Assembly (NCBI RefSeq): GCF_040702995.1
Contig: NZ_CP159992.1
Span: 3,559,501 to 3,623,500, forward strand
DNA from: Paenibacillus sp. AN1007
GTDB lineage: Bacteria; Bacillota; Bacilli; Paenibacillales; Paenibacillaceae
Direction: 5' to 3'
Length of the DNA: 64,000 nt
Positions within the stretch are counted from its first letter, which is position 1. The number at the start of each line of letters is the position of its first letter. This document shows, in pieces, positions 44,609 through 53,077 of the stretch. The notes beneath the pieces were generated by a model. The model did not search any database, was not told where the DNA came from, and worked only from the letters and a program-made list of their open reading frames with translations. Position numbers and translations under genes: made by a program.

Positions 44609-45733
44609 TTACCCTTCCATTCTGGCTTCATCAATAATCTGATTGCGATACAGCATGGTGAGATGCAGCGAGTCAAATTCTATCTCTTTGTTCAACTCCC
44701 GCATCAGCACGTCCACCAGCGCTTTTCGCTGCACACTTGTACCAGGCACATCATAATCCATATAACCTGTCAAATCCGAGTATGACGTATCAATGGTCGC
44801 TGTACCTACCGGAAGTCCCCCACGCTCTTGAATGAACAGATCATATATTCTAAACTCCCTGTCCCTGCTGCTGAGCATGACATAACCCGCTTCTTCCGCA
44901 TCTTCCAGTTCCGTATCTTCCAGATCCGTGAATGCAGCGTTTGGATCGAGCATTCTCTCATCTTCAACTTCTTCGTTGTCTTCATCACTGTCGTCCAGCA
45001 GCTCTTCGGAAAAATCACGATGCACCCACTCCAAAGTCTGCAGCTCATTCCCCTGATGCCACATTCGAATCGTGATTGTATCAATGATCTCCTCGTCCAG
45101 TTCTCTTACAAGCAGCTCTGCTGCAGCTTCCTGTATCGTTTCATCAGGTTCATCGTACCAGTGAATTTCTCCCCGTGCATCCGCTCCATACTGTTTTAGC
45201 GCGGCTTCTGCCAATTCTTCTCCCTCAGCATCATTGAACACATAGGTGGATATGTTACGACCGGCACTTACCATCTCCATCTCCAGCAGATGTTCGCGGT
45301 CTTCGTATGTAAAAGACTCATCCTGGAATGCAGGAATCACATTCGCACCTTCTGGCAGTGCATCATCGTAACGGATTTCGTCATACTCCCGATGATCTTC
45401 AGCAGATGCTGTACTCTGGGAAGACCACGCAGCCTGTTCATCCATATCCGATGGCTGCAGGACAGAATGCAGCGTGCCGCAGCTCACCAAAACTTCATAG
45501 TAAGATGAAGCTACCGCATCTGAAAGCGAACGGACATAAGCATGAACCTTGTCTATGATGATCTGTTCATCCGCATCTTCTATAGATTCCTGTTCCAACT
45601 GAAGGCTGCCCAAAAGACGTTCCCCTTCCCTGTATACAAGCAAGAGGGAACCTGCATATCGGTCATCCACCATAATATCCTGCACTTCACCATTTGCGGT
45701 GCGCAGATCCGTCATTATATCGATCTGTTTCAT
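44609..45733 (-). CDS. Acidic protein with three repeated alpha/beta modules, unknown
   Basis: The 374-residue protein is very acidic, with runs such as LLDDSDEDNEEVEDE. I do not recognise it. Three regions look like diverged copies of one module (beta hairpin with a G, a helix ending in LVRELDEEI or LMRELNKEI, then a strand): about residues 18-85, 155-232 and 290-370. Shared features are a Y-F/V-N/R strand, a glycine before a G-x-I/T strand, and the helix L-x-R-E-L. No signal peptide or membrane helix, so cytoplasmic. GAGGAGG precedes the ATG. It could be a scaffold or immunity-type repeat protein, which is speculation. Confidence 0.7.
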   Translation of the reverse strand: MKQIDIMTDLRTANGEVQDIMVDDRYAGSLLLVYREGERLLGSLQLEQESIEDADEQIIIDKVHAYVRSLSDAVASSYYEVLVSCGTLHSVLQPSDMDEQAAWSSQSTASAEDHREYDEIRYDDALPEGANVIPAFQDESFTYEDREHLLEMEMVSAGRNISTYVFNDAEGEELAEAALKQYGADARGEIHWYDEPDETIQEAAAELLVRELDEEIIDTITIRMWHQGNELQTLEWVHRDFSEELLDDSDEDNEEVEDERMLDPNAAFTDLEDTELEDAEEAGYVMLSSRDREFRIYDLFIQERGGLPVGTATIDTSYSDLTGYMDYDVPGTSVQRKALVDVLMRELNKEIEFDSLHLTMLYRNQIIDEARMEG

Positions 45734-45863
45734 TGCCAGTCCTCCTCATTCCTAACGTATTCTCCTAGGATGTCCATGGAGACAATAGTTTATGAGGTGC
45801 TGTGCATTTTCGCAGGTCCAATACTTCGATATTCGTAGATCAGGCAGCAGGAAGAAGAAGGCG

Positions 45864-46667
45864 TTATACCGACAAAATATATTTATGAATAGCGTGCGCC
45901 ACCCCTTCATCATTGTTGGACAAGGTCACTTCATCCGACGCTGCTTTCACCTCTTCAGGAGAGTTATCCATTGCGATTCCTTTTCCGGCAAACGTCAGCA
46001 TCGTAATATCATTAAAATAGTTGCCAATCGCCATAATTTCGGAAGACGCAATACCTCTGGAATCTGCAAGCCTTTTGAGTGCTGCTCCTTTGGAAGCTTC
46101 AGGATGCATCAAATCAATGAAAAAATCACCACTGCGCGTCATATAATACGGCAGATTCCATGAAGACCATTCACGCTGAACCATATCCATCTGCTCGATT
46201 GGGCCAAACGCTGTAAACTTGGCAAGCGGTTCGTTCATATCTGCCCATCGCGGAAGCTTGAGCGGCTCGGCCAGAAAATTGTAGTACATCTGCCTTACCT
46301 GCAGCTCCAAACCTTCGGGTTGATCCACATAAAGTCCAAAGGCCGTATTAATATCAAAGTGCACACCATTCTCACGGCAGTACGTCATAATAGGGTCAAG
46401 CCCCTGGGTATCCAATGAAAATTGATGAATGACTTCCCGTGTCTCCACCTGCGCAGTAACTGCCCCGTTGTGAGTAATGACATAACCATCCAGCCCCATC
46501 TGTTTCATAAAAGGGATCGTATTTCCCGGGCCGCGGCCTGAACAGAGTACAATTTCGGCTCCTTGGCGCGAAGCCTGAATTAATGTTTCCTGTGTCCGTT
46601 CGGTCAGCTCGTGATGATCATTCAGTAATGTTCCGTCTACATCCAGCGCAATCAATTTGTACGTCAT
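45864..46667 (-). CDS. HAD superfamily hydrolase, Cof type
   Basis: The 267-residue protein has the HAD motifs: motif 1 LIALDVDGTLLND, motif 2 CSGRGPG, motif 3 K in KGAALKRLAD, motif 4 IGNYFNDITML (G-D here read N-Y-F-N-D), and the C2B cap typical of the Cof/YkrA class that dephosphorylates small sugar phosphates and flavin or nucleotide cofactors. The start at 46667 avoids most of the overlap with the upstream gene; an ATG at 46709 has no ribosome site. It follows the pseudouridine synthase gene and is probably co-transcribed. Confidence 0.88.
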   Translation of the reverse strand: MTYKLIALDVDGTLLNDHHELTERTQETLIQASRQGAEIVLCSGRGPGNTIPFMKQMGLDGYVITHNGAVTAQVETREVIHQFSLDTQGLDPIMTYCRENGVHFDINTAFGLYVDQPEGLELQVRQMYYNFLAEPLKLPRWADMNEPLAKFTAFGPIEQMDMVQREWSSWNLPYYMTRSGDFFIDLMHPEASKGAALKRLADSRGIASSEIMAIGNYFNDITMLTFAGKGIAMDNSPEEVKAASDEVTLSNNDEGVAHAIHKYILSV

Positions 46668-46692
46668 ATGATATTCATTCCCATCTGTGTTT

Positions 46693-47454
46693 TTAGTTGG
46701 CTGCACCATGCTGCTGTAAACAAGTCAACTCAGCTGCAGTTAACTCGCGGTAGCTTCCCATCGCGAGATCAGAAGGCAGCTTTAATTCCCCCATCGCTGC
46801 ACGTTTCAAGTAGATCACACGTTTATCGACAGCCTGGAACATGCGTTTCACTTGGTGAAATTTGCCTTCATGGATGACAAGCGATATCCGTGATACCGTG
46901 CCTGCTTCTGTTTCATCGTACCCAAGCACCGTCAATTCGGCCGGCATCGTCTCGTAACCATCATCAAGTCGTACTCCAGCCGCGAAACGCTTCACGTCCT
47001 CTTCATCCACTCTCCCCAGCACGTTTGCTTCATACGTTTTGGGGACATGCTTGCGAGGGGATAACAGGTCATGGGCAAGGGAACCGTCATTTGTCAAAAT
47101 AAGAAGTCCCTCCGTATCCTTGTCCAGCCGCCCCACCGGAAACGGTTGAAAGATCCGGTCTTCCCTGCGCAGCAGATCCAGCACCGTTTTATCACGAGCA
47201 TCTTCCGTGGCTGATACGACGCCCGGCGGCTTGTGCAGCATCAGATAGATCATTTCCCGGTAAATAATGCGCTCACCATCCGCTTCGATGATTTGATTTT
47301 CCGGATTAACCTGGATTCCACTGTCTTTTACCGCCCTGCCATCCACATAAATACGCCCCTGCTTCACCATTTTCTTGAGCTCGCTTCGTGTCCCTACACC
47401 CATATGGCTCAATATTTTGTCCAGGCGCTGCGTTTGTTTTCCTTTCCCACTCAT
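46693..47454 (-). CDS. 16S rRNA pseudouridine synthase, RsuA family
   Basis: The 253-residue protein has an N-terminal S4 RNA-binding domain (QRLDKILSHMGVGTRSELKKMVKQGRIYVDG) and the synthase domain with catalytic Asp in PVGRLDKDTEGLLILTNDG, and EGKFHQVKRMF in the C-terminal part. RsuA makes pseudouridine 516 in 16S rRNA; RluB/E/F relatives act on 23S. GGAGG 8 bases before ATG 47454 fixes the start, which overlaps the stop of the methyltransferase gene by 4 bases (ATGA). The pair is therefore co-translated, both modifying rRNA. Confidence 0.9.
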   Translation of the reverse strand: MSGKGKQTQRLDKILSHMGVGTRSELKKMVKQGRIYVDGRAVKDSGIQVNPENQIIEADGERIIYREMIYLMLHKPPGVVSATEDARDKTVLDLLRREDRIFQPFPVGRLDKDTEGLLILTNDGSLAHDLLSPRKHVPKTYEANVLGRVDEEDVKRFAAGVRLDDGYETMPAELTVLGYDETEAGTVSRISLVIHEGKFHQVKRMFQAVDKRVIYLKRAAMGELKLPSDLAMGSYRELTAAELTCLQQHGAAN

Positions 47455-49199
47455 ATCGATGTCCACCTCCATCCCGCAGGATATTCATTCTTTAACACAC
47501 CATCCAGCCATTTCCCCCAGCCAGCTGCATATCCATCAATACATACAAGAACATAACCCTTAGGGGCTGTTTCCGGGTGTACGTTAAGCCGCTGCTGCTC
47601 GATGTTCAGCGTTTCCCCTTTCAGGTATCTCACCGCTTCTCCGTCAGCAGAGGACAGATTTACGCTTCGCTGCGCCTCTGCTGCGTGCAGAGCGCAGGCC
47701 AGCGGATGAGAAGGCACAAATCGTCCATTCCTGATCGTGCCCATGAACCACCCGGGCCGAACAACCTTTAATCCTTCCAGACGATTAGCGCCTACTGCCG
47801 ACTGGTACACCCGATCTCCATAGCATACCGTTTCCCCTTCAAGCTGCATATCCAGGTTATCTTTTATAAATTGACTGTACACCGTCAGCGGATCAGCTGC
47901 ATTCGGATCAGCACCTCGTCCCTGTCCGCGTTCAGACCTTCGTCCTCCTGCCTCTTTTCCTTTCCTGCCAGGTTTACCCGCATGTTTGCCCGCACGAGTG
48001 CTTCTGTCACTGCCTTCTCTTGATTCTACTCGTAACAAACGTTCCTTTTTACGATCGGCTTTGGTTATGGGAAGCGAAGCCGATCGTAAAAAGGAACGAT
48101 CCTCACTTGATTCATGCAGCAGCGCAGACTCATGCTCGTTTTGTCCAGCAGCATACCTTTCTTCATCACCTTCTTTATCGGACTCTTTCTTAAATTCATC
48201 AATACGTTTTTCGGAGCATCCTGTGCCAAGTTCAGTTACTTCACGATGTTTTAACACGGCAACGTAATGACCTTCTCCTTCTAACTTATGGGGCCACAAT
48301 CGGGCTGTGCCGCGTGTCTGATCCAGTACTTCTTCTGTTTCGGCAGCCTTGATCGGCAGCATCTTGCGCACCCACTCCGGACGGCCCGCGGCAAAACCGG
48401 CTGTATTCGGAATATGCACCACCGCAAAGTCCCGATTCATCTTCAGAAACTCCGCAATCATCGCCTCATTTTCCTCCGGCGCAAAGGTGCAGGTCGAATA
48501 AACAATTGTACCTCCCGGAGCCAGAAGACGCGCTGCCGTTTCCAGAATATCCCGCTGCATCAGCACACATTTCTCCACGGAGTGATGTTCCCATGATTTC
48601 ACCATGTCTTCGTCTTTGCGGAACATCCCTTCGCCTGAGCAGGGTGCATCAATTAGAATTTTATCAAAGTAATGGGGAAATGCATCCGCAATGCGCCCCG
48701 GAGACTCGTTCAGCACTACTGCATTTCTCACGCCATACAGCTCGACGTTTTTGGCAAGTGCTTTGGTCCGCTCGGCATGAATGTCGTTTGTGACAAGCAC
48801 ACCCCTGCCCTGCAGCTTGGCGGCGATTTGAGTGGATTTCCCCCCAGGAGCCGCACATAAGTCAAGCACGCGGTCTCCCGGTTGTACTTTCAACTGTTCA
48901 ACGGGTGCCATCGCACTCGGTTCCTGAATGTAATACAAACCTGCATGATAATAAGGATGCAGACCAGGCTTCACCCCGTGAGATACATAAAATCCGGTTT
49001 CGCACCACGCAATGGGTCTCAATTCAAAAGGAGCAATGTCTTCAAATTGTTCCTTTGATATTTTCAGTGTATTTACTCGAAGTCCGGCATGCGGTGATTG
49101 TTCATACGATTTCATAAAAGATTCAAATTCTTCGCCAAGCAGACATTGCATCCGCTCTGCAAAACCCAAAGGCAGCTGTACAGCCATAGTTCCACTCAT
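47451..49199 (-). CDS. RsmF/RsmB-family rRNA m5C methyltransferase with long linker
   Basis: The 582-residue protein has the NOL1/NOP2/Sun methyltransferase domain: VLDLCAAPGGKSTQIA for S-adenosylmethionine, catalytic motif IDAPCSGEGMFRKDE (Cys in DAPCSG) and the second Cys in VYSTCTFAPEENE. The C-terminal domain (QFIKDNLDMQL ... VCIDGYAAGWGKWLDGV) is a PUA-like RNA-binding region of RsmF. Between them lies a low-complexity linker of about 110 residues rich in E, K, R, S and G (about 320-435), so the protein is longer than the usual 450-500. A 22-bp inverted repeat lies in the DNA of this linker. It modifies C in 16S rRNA (inference). Confidence 0.9.
   Translation of the reverse strand: MSGTMAVQLPLGFAERMQCLLGEEFESFMKSYEQSPHAGLRVNTLKISKEQFEDIAPFELRPIAWCETGFYVSHGVKPGLHPYYHAGLYYIQEPSAMAPVEQLKVQPGDRVLDLCAAPGGKSTQIAAKLQGRGVLVTNDIHAERTKALAKNVELYGVRNAVVLNESPGRIADAFPHYFDKILIDAPCSGEGMFRKDEDMVKSWEHHSVEKCVLMQRDILETAARLLAPGGTIVYSTCTFAPEENEAMIAEFLKMNRDFAVVHIPNTAGFAAGRPEWVRKMLPIKAAETEEVLDQTRGTARLWPHKLEGEGHYVAVLKHREVTELGTGCSEKRIDEFKKESDKEGDEERYAAGQNEHESALLHESSEDRSFLRSASLPITKADRKKERLLRVESREGSDRSTRAGKHAGKPGRKGKEAGGRRSERGQGRGADPNAADPLTVYSQFIKDNLDMQLEGETVCYGDRVYQSAVGANRLEGLKVVRPGWFMGTIRNGRFVPSHPLACALHAAEAQRSVNLSSADGEAVRYLKGETLNIEQQRLNVHPETAPKGYVLVCIDGYAAGWGKWLDGVLKNEYPAGWRWTSI
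48040..48098. repeat. 22-bp perfect inverted repeat inside the rsmF-like coding sequence
   Basis: CGTTCCTTTTTACGATCGGCTT-type arm (first 20 bases at 48040-48059) is mirrored exactly at 48077-48098, with a 15-base loop. It is read in frame as part of the linker, encoding RSFLRSA and ADRKKER on the two arms. It may be a small palindromic mobile element inserted in frame. Confidence 0.8.
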
Positions 49200-49406
49200 C
49201 CTATCCTGTTAAAATGACATATTGCTCTATGTTATCATATCCTGATTTTGCTTGCCTATCCTATCATGTGTATTCCACTACAGCGTGTAATGTAGTATAA
49301 TGCTAATAGACTGTTTTATGAGCAAAAATTCGGTTGTTTATGCATATTACCCCAGCCTTGATTTTTGCCTCAACGATATCTTGATATGAATAATGGGGGA
49401 TGAACA

Positions 49407-49955
49407 ATGAATTCCAAGAAGAAAAAGAAGAGCGCCTCAATCCTAATATTTCTCGGTATTTTAGTCGTCTTGCTTGCTGCGCTTGTTCTCGTAAACCAAC
49501 AGTCCAAAAAACAGATGGATAGTGTGAAAAACGCATATGGCATTGCCGCTTCCAAGCTTAATCCGGCTACACGGGAACTGCTTGATGATCCTAACTATCA
49601 ACAAATTATTCTGCCAGCTGACTTGAAAGCCAGAATAGATAATAAGGACAGCTTCTTTGTTTATTTCTTCGCTTCCGACTGCTCGCACTGCCGTGCAACG
49701 ACACCGCAGTTAATGCCGCTTGTGGACAGTGAGGGTATTAAGCTTCCGCAGTTTAACCTGCGTGAGTTTGAATCCGGCTGGACAGATTACAACATTGAAT
49801 TCACACCAACATTGGTCTATTACCAGGACGGCGTGGAGAAAGACCGGATGGTTGGCGGTCTGAAAGAGAATGGAAGCGACAACGGTTATTCACTAGACGA
49901 TTATAAGCAGTTTTTTGAAAAGTACAAAACCAGTGCGGCGCCTTCTAAAAGTTGA
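49407..49955 (+). CDS. Membrane-anchored thioredoxin-like protein
   Basis: The 182-residue protein has a basic N-terminus (MNSKKKKKSA), a single membrane helix (about 11-30), and an extracytoplasmic thioredoxin fold with the active site FFASDCSHCRATTP (CSHC) near residue 90 and the cis-Pro in FTPTLVYYQDG. It likely reduces or shuffles disulfides outside the membrane. It is preceded by AATGGGGGATG and divergent from the methyltransferase operon. Confidence 0.88.
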   Translation: MNSKKKKKSASILIFLGILVVLLAALVLVNQQSKKQMDSVKNAYGIAASKLNPATRELLDDPNYQQIILPADLKARIDNKDSFFVYFFASDCSHCRATTPQLMPLVDSEGIKLPQFNLREFESGWTDYNIEFTPTLVYYQDGVEKDRMVGGLKENGSDNGYSLDDYKQFFEKYKTSAAPSKS

Positions 49956-49968
49956 ACCGCACTAACCA

Positions 49969-50013
49969 AAAACACCCCGATAATTCCTTCATTGGAATTG
50001 TCGGGGTGTTTTG
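49969..50013. terminator. Bidirectional terminator
   Basis: AACACCCCGA-T-AATTCC and GGAATT-G-TCGGGGTGTT form a long stem with one mismatch, with A and T runs. It lies between the thioredoxin-like gene and the convergent DUF309 gene. Confidence 0.88.
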
Positions 50014-50038
50014 TATACAAGACATAGGATACGTCATC

Positions 50039-50560
50039 CTAATTATTTGCATGTTTATTCGTATTCTCAGGGTCGTTCACTGAAGCAGCCTGCTGCAGCG
50101 CCTTCATTTTCTCTTCATATATCCGTCCTCTGGTCGGACTTCGCCGCTGCGGTACATTGGGCTTCAACTCCAGCGATCTGTTCTGCACCAATTGGGTAAG
50201 CGCACTATCCTCAATGGCGATGGACAAATCCCGATATTCGAGCAAACTCCATTCATTTTGCCGCAGCTCCCTAACGAGTTCACGAACATCCTCTCTCAGC
50301 TCTCCGAGCCGGATTCCGAGAACAACGTCTGGAAACGAAGCCAGCAAGTCGAGTGAACTCTGCAGCATCATGAGACCTCCGCGATAATTACCGTTTCTGT
50401 AATGATAGAGTCCCACCGCAATCTGCAGCAGTCCTTTATACAGCGGGTCACGGTCACATTCGAGCCACAGCTCCTCGAGCACCTCATGGCACTCAAAATA
50501 GTCCTGATCCCGATTAAAATAAATCAAATAATCAATGTAGAGCGGTTCATAGCTGCTCAT
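50039..50560 (-). CDS. DUF309 domain protein (YpuF-like)
   Basis: The 173-residue protein has the DUF309 helical core YLIYFNRDQDYFECHEVLEELWLE, followed by GLLQIAVGLYHYRNGNYRGGLMMLQSSLDLL, with the HEVLEE motif that gives the family its name in other descriptions. The family is helical and of unknown function, often found in Firmicutes (YpuF). The C-terminal 60 residues are polar. The ATG overlaps the alarmone synthetase stop by 14 bases, so the pair is co-translated. Confidence 0.88.
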   Translation of the reverse strand: MSSYEPLYIDYLIYFNRDQDYFECHEVLEELWLECDRDPLYKGLLQIAVGLYHYRNGNYRGGLMMLQSSLDLLASFPDVVLGIRLGELREDVRELVRELRQNEWSLLEYRDLSIAIEDSALTQLVQNRSLELKPNVPQRRSPTRGRIYEEKMKALQQAASVNDPENTNKHANN

Positions 50561-51362
50561 CGGGATTTTCGCCCTTTCTGGCGTTGTTCAGAAGTTTCTT
50601 CACATCATCCAGCAGCACCTTAAGACCCTCCATATCATTCCGTTCCCAGCAGTCATTGAATCGTCGCTGTGCTTCAATCGCCTCATGAACGAGATGATAG
50701 AAATACAGCTGTTGAATGATGCTGAGTGTTCTAGACACAATATTAGAGTCATCCTCGAACGCCTTTTGTGCCTCCAAAATCTGCAGGCGAATCGCTGACA
50801 TCTCATTATCCAGAACGAATGCAGCCTCTGCCGTTTTCTTCAATCTTGCTCTCATATCATCCGGAAGGCTTTCCCGGTATTTATAGCTTAAGGAATGTTC
50901 AATCGTTGCCCAGAAATTCATCGCCAGCGTCCGAATCTGAATTTCGGCAAGCACCTTTTTCTGACCCAAGGCTGTTTGTACCGGATACTCAATAATCATA
51001 TGGAAACTGCGATAACCACTCTCTTTGAAGTTAGTAATATAATCTTTTTCAATAAGGACTGTCAGATCCTTCCTTGCCCTGATATATTCGGCAACCCGGC
51101 GAATATCATCGACGAACTGACACATGATCCGAATACCAGCAATATCCTCGATGCCTGTTTCCACATCATCCAGCGCCACATTGAGGCGTCTTGATTTTTC
51201 CAGAATGCTGGAGATTTTTTTGACACGGCCAGTAACGAATTCTATCGGGGCATACTCTTCCCGTTTCTTTAGTTCGGCCCGCATCGTCTTGAACTTGACC
51301 TTCAATTCCTCTACCGCTTGTTCATAAGGAAGTAAAAATGTACCCCAGTCTCTACCGTCCAT
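50547..51362 (-). CDS. Small alarmone synthetase (ppGpp synthetase, RelA/SpoT domain only)
   Basis: The 271-residue protein has only the synthetase domain: APIEFVTGRVKKISSILEKSRR, EDIAGIRIMCQFVDDIRRVAEYI (catalytic region), SGYRSFHMIIEYPV, and AEIQIRTLAMNFWATIEHSLSYK with the E-x-Q-I-R-T motif that binds GDP or GTP. It transfers pyrophosphate from ATP to make (p)ppGpp. No HD hydrolase, TGS or ACT domain is present, so it is a SasB/YjbM or YwaC type, a little longer than the usual 210-215 because of the C-terminal helices. It precedes the DUF309 gene with overlap. Confidence 0.9.
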   Translation of the reverse strand: MDGRDWGTFLLPYEQAVEELKVKFKTMRAELKKREEYAPIEFVTGRVKKISSILEKSRRLNVALDDVETGIEDIAGIRIMCQFVDDIRRVAEYIRARKDLTVLIEKDYITNFKESGYRSFHMIIEYPVQTALGQKKVLAEIQIRTLAMNFWATIEHSLSYKYRESLPDDMRARLKKTAEAAFVLDNEMSAIRLQILEAQKAFEDDSNIVSRTLSIIQQLYFYHLVHEAIEAQRRFNDCWERNDMEGLKVLLDDVKKLLNNARKGENPDEQL

Positions 51363-51496
51363 GGTTAAGCCTCCTGTCTCTATAGCATCCCCTGTTCTTA
51401 TCCATTATACATGATGTTTGCCGGGGGGAAGAGTCCCGATCCATAATACACTCTTCCTTGCTTCTATCATTCCAGTTCTGGGGATTTTATCGCTGC

Positions 51497-52603
51497 TTAA
51501 CGGTGATCGGCACCGACAGCCTCTGAAATATGACTGTAACCGTCCCTCCGCAGTAATTCGCGCAGTCCCGCGTGAATGCGGCGGTTGACCTCTGGCCCTT
51601 CATAGATCAGAGCAGTATAGATTTCCACCAGACTTGCCCCGGCTTTAATTTTCTCATAAGCATCCTCACTTGTAAAAATACCGCCTGAGCCAATAATGGG
51701 AAGCCTGCCCTCTGTCTGTTTGTAAACCTGGCGAATAATCTCGGTTGAACGCTCACGCAGCGGCCTGCCGCTCAGCCCGCCTGTTTCCTTCGCATGCTGG
51801 TGCGAAAGACCTTCACGGCTGATCGTTGTATTCGTTGCAATAATACCCGACACCCCGCTTGCAGCAATCGTACTAACCATATACTCAAGTTCCTGATCAT
51901 TGACGTCAGGCGCTATTTTGACAAGTACAGATTTGGCTGTTCCGCCAGCCTGAGCCTGTTGACTGTTCATCTCGCTCATCACGGCAGCAAGCAGTTCCTT
52001 TAATTCATTCCCATGCTGCAGATTACGCAGATCCGGCGTATTTGGTGAACTGATGTTCACTACAAACAGGTCAGCATAATTATATAACGCCCGAATGCAC
52101 TTCGCATAATCCAGATGAGCTTCCTCATTTGGAGTTACTTTGTTTTTGCCGATATTAACCGCGACGGGAATCGGTCTTTCCTGAAGACGCGCAAGCTCGC
52201 CTGCCATTGCTTCTGCCCCCAGATTATTGAAGCCCATTCGGTTCACCAGGGCCTCATCTGGCGGCAAACGGAACAGACGCGGCTGTTCATTACCGGACTG
52301 TGCCAGAGGTGTTACCGTGCCCACTTCCATAAATCCGAATCCGATGGAGGAAAAGCCGGTTACAGCCTGTCCGTTCTTGTCCAGACCTGCAGCAAGACCA
52401 ACCGGTGTAGGAAAATGACAACCGAACATATCGACTGCCAGATCCGGGGTTTCACGGACACCGTAAATCACACGCAGCCCGGACGGAACCGGACGGACCC
52501 TGCCCACACCACTAAGACCACCGATGATCAGATGATGGGCCTGTTCCGGGTCCATTTTGAACAATAAAGGTTTAGCAAGACTTTTGTATAACAAATCACT
52601 CAC
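51497..52603 (-). CDS. pyrD: Dihydroorotate dehydrogenase (quinone), class 2
   Basis: The 368-residue enzyme oxidises dihydroorotate to orotate in pyrimidine synthesis, passing electrons to membrane quinone. The N-terminal helical membrane-binding part (MSDLLYKSLAKPLLFKMDPEQAHHLI) marks class 2. FMN site PVGLAAGLDKNGQ, catalytic Ser in VVNISSPNTPDLRNLQ, NTTISREGL, and GSGGIFTSEDAYEKI are visible. The start is a GTG with CGGA nearby, a weak ribosome site. B. subtilis uses a class 1B enzyme in the pyr operon, so a lone class 2 pyrD is a lineage difference. Confidence 0.95.
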   Translation of the reverse strand: MSDLLYKSLAKPLLFKMDPEQAHHLIIGGLSGVGRVRPVPSGLRVIYGVRETPDLAVDMFGCHFPTPVGLAAGLDKNGQAVTGFSSIGFGFMEVGTVTPLAQSGNEQPRLFRLPPDEALVNRMGFNNLGAEAMAGELARLQERPIPVAVNIGKNKVTPNEEAHLDYAKCIRALYNYADLFVVNISSPNTPDLRNLQHGNELKELLAAVMSEMNSQQAQAGGTAKSVLVKIAPDVNDQELEYMVSTIAASGVSGIIATNTTISREGLSHQHAKETGGLSGRPLRERSTEIIRQVYKQTEGRLPIIGSGGIFTSEDAYEKIKAGASLVEIYTALIYEGPEVNRRIHAGLRELLRRDGYSHISEAVGADHR

Positions 52604-52843
52604 TCCGTTCTAGTCCGGTACGCCATATAGCCGCTCCCCGTCTCTTATATGTAAAAAACCTACACATAAGTCTAGCCGTTTCTTACTCAAAAAGAAAGAC
52701 ATTTGCGCATAGACAAACAAATTTCAAATCAGGCCTTATATACATAAGAAATCAACCCACCTACTGGAAATAACGATCTGAATTCTTTACAATGAGAGCA
52801 GGGTTACCTAGACCAGTTCGATACATATTAAGGAGGAAAAAAC

Positions 52844-52981
52844 ATGGCTCAGAAACGTAAACCGCCTGCACTGCAGCAAAAGAAAGAAGAAGTTAATCGC
52901 AAAGCCATCATATGGACAGCAGCCAGTGTTGGCGGCTTGATCATTATTATTGGTGCTCTGATTATTATTGCCAATATGTAG
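52844..52981 (+). CDS. Very small membrane protein (45 aa)
   Basis: A perfect AAGGAGG 7 bases before the ATG opens a 45-codon frame. It has a basic N-terminal half (MAQKRKPPALQQKKEEVNRK) and one hydrophobic helix AIIWTAASVGGLIIIIGALI. It is probably a tail-anchored or simple small membrane protein. Family unknown. It lies alone between pyrD and the L,D-transpeptidase gene. Confidence 0.75.
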   Translation: MAQKRKPPALQQKKEEVNRKAIIWTAASVGGLIIIIGALIIIANM

Positions 52982-53077
52982 ATGATGCAGCAGGACTAAC
53001 CGAAATCCCTGCACATCTGACCTCGGCAAAACGGAAAATGGATGGACATGCCGAAATGCGCAGGATGAATTGCAGAA

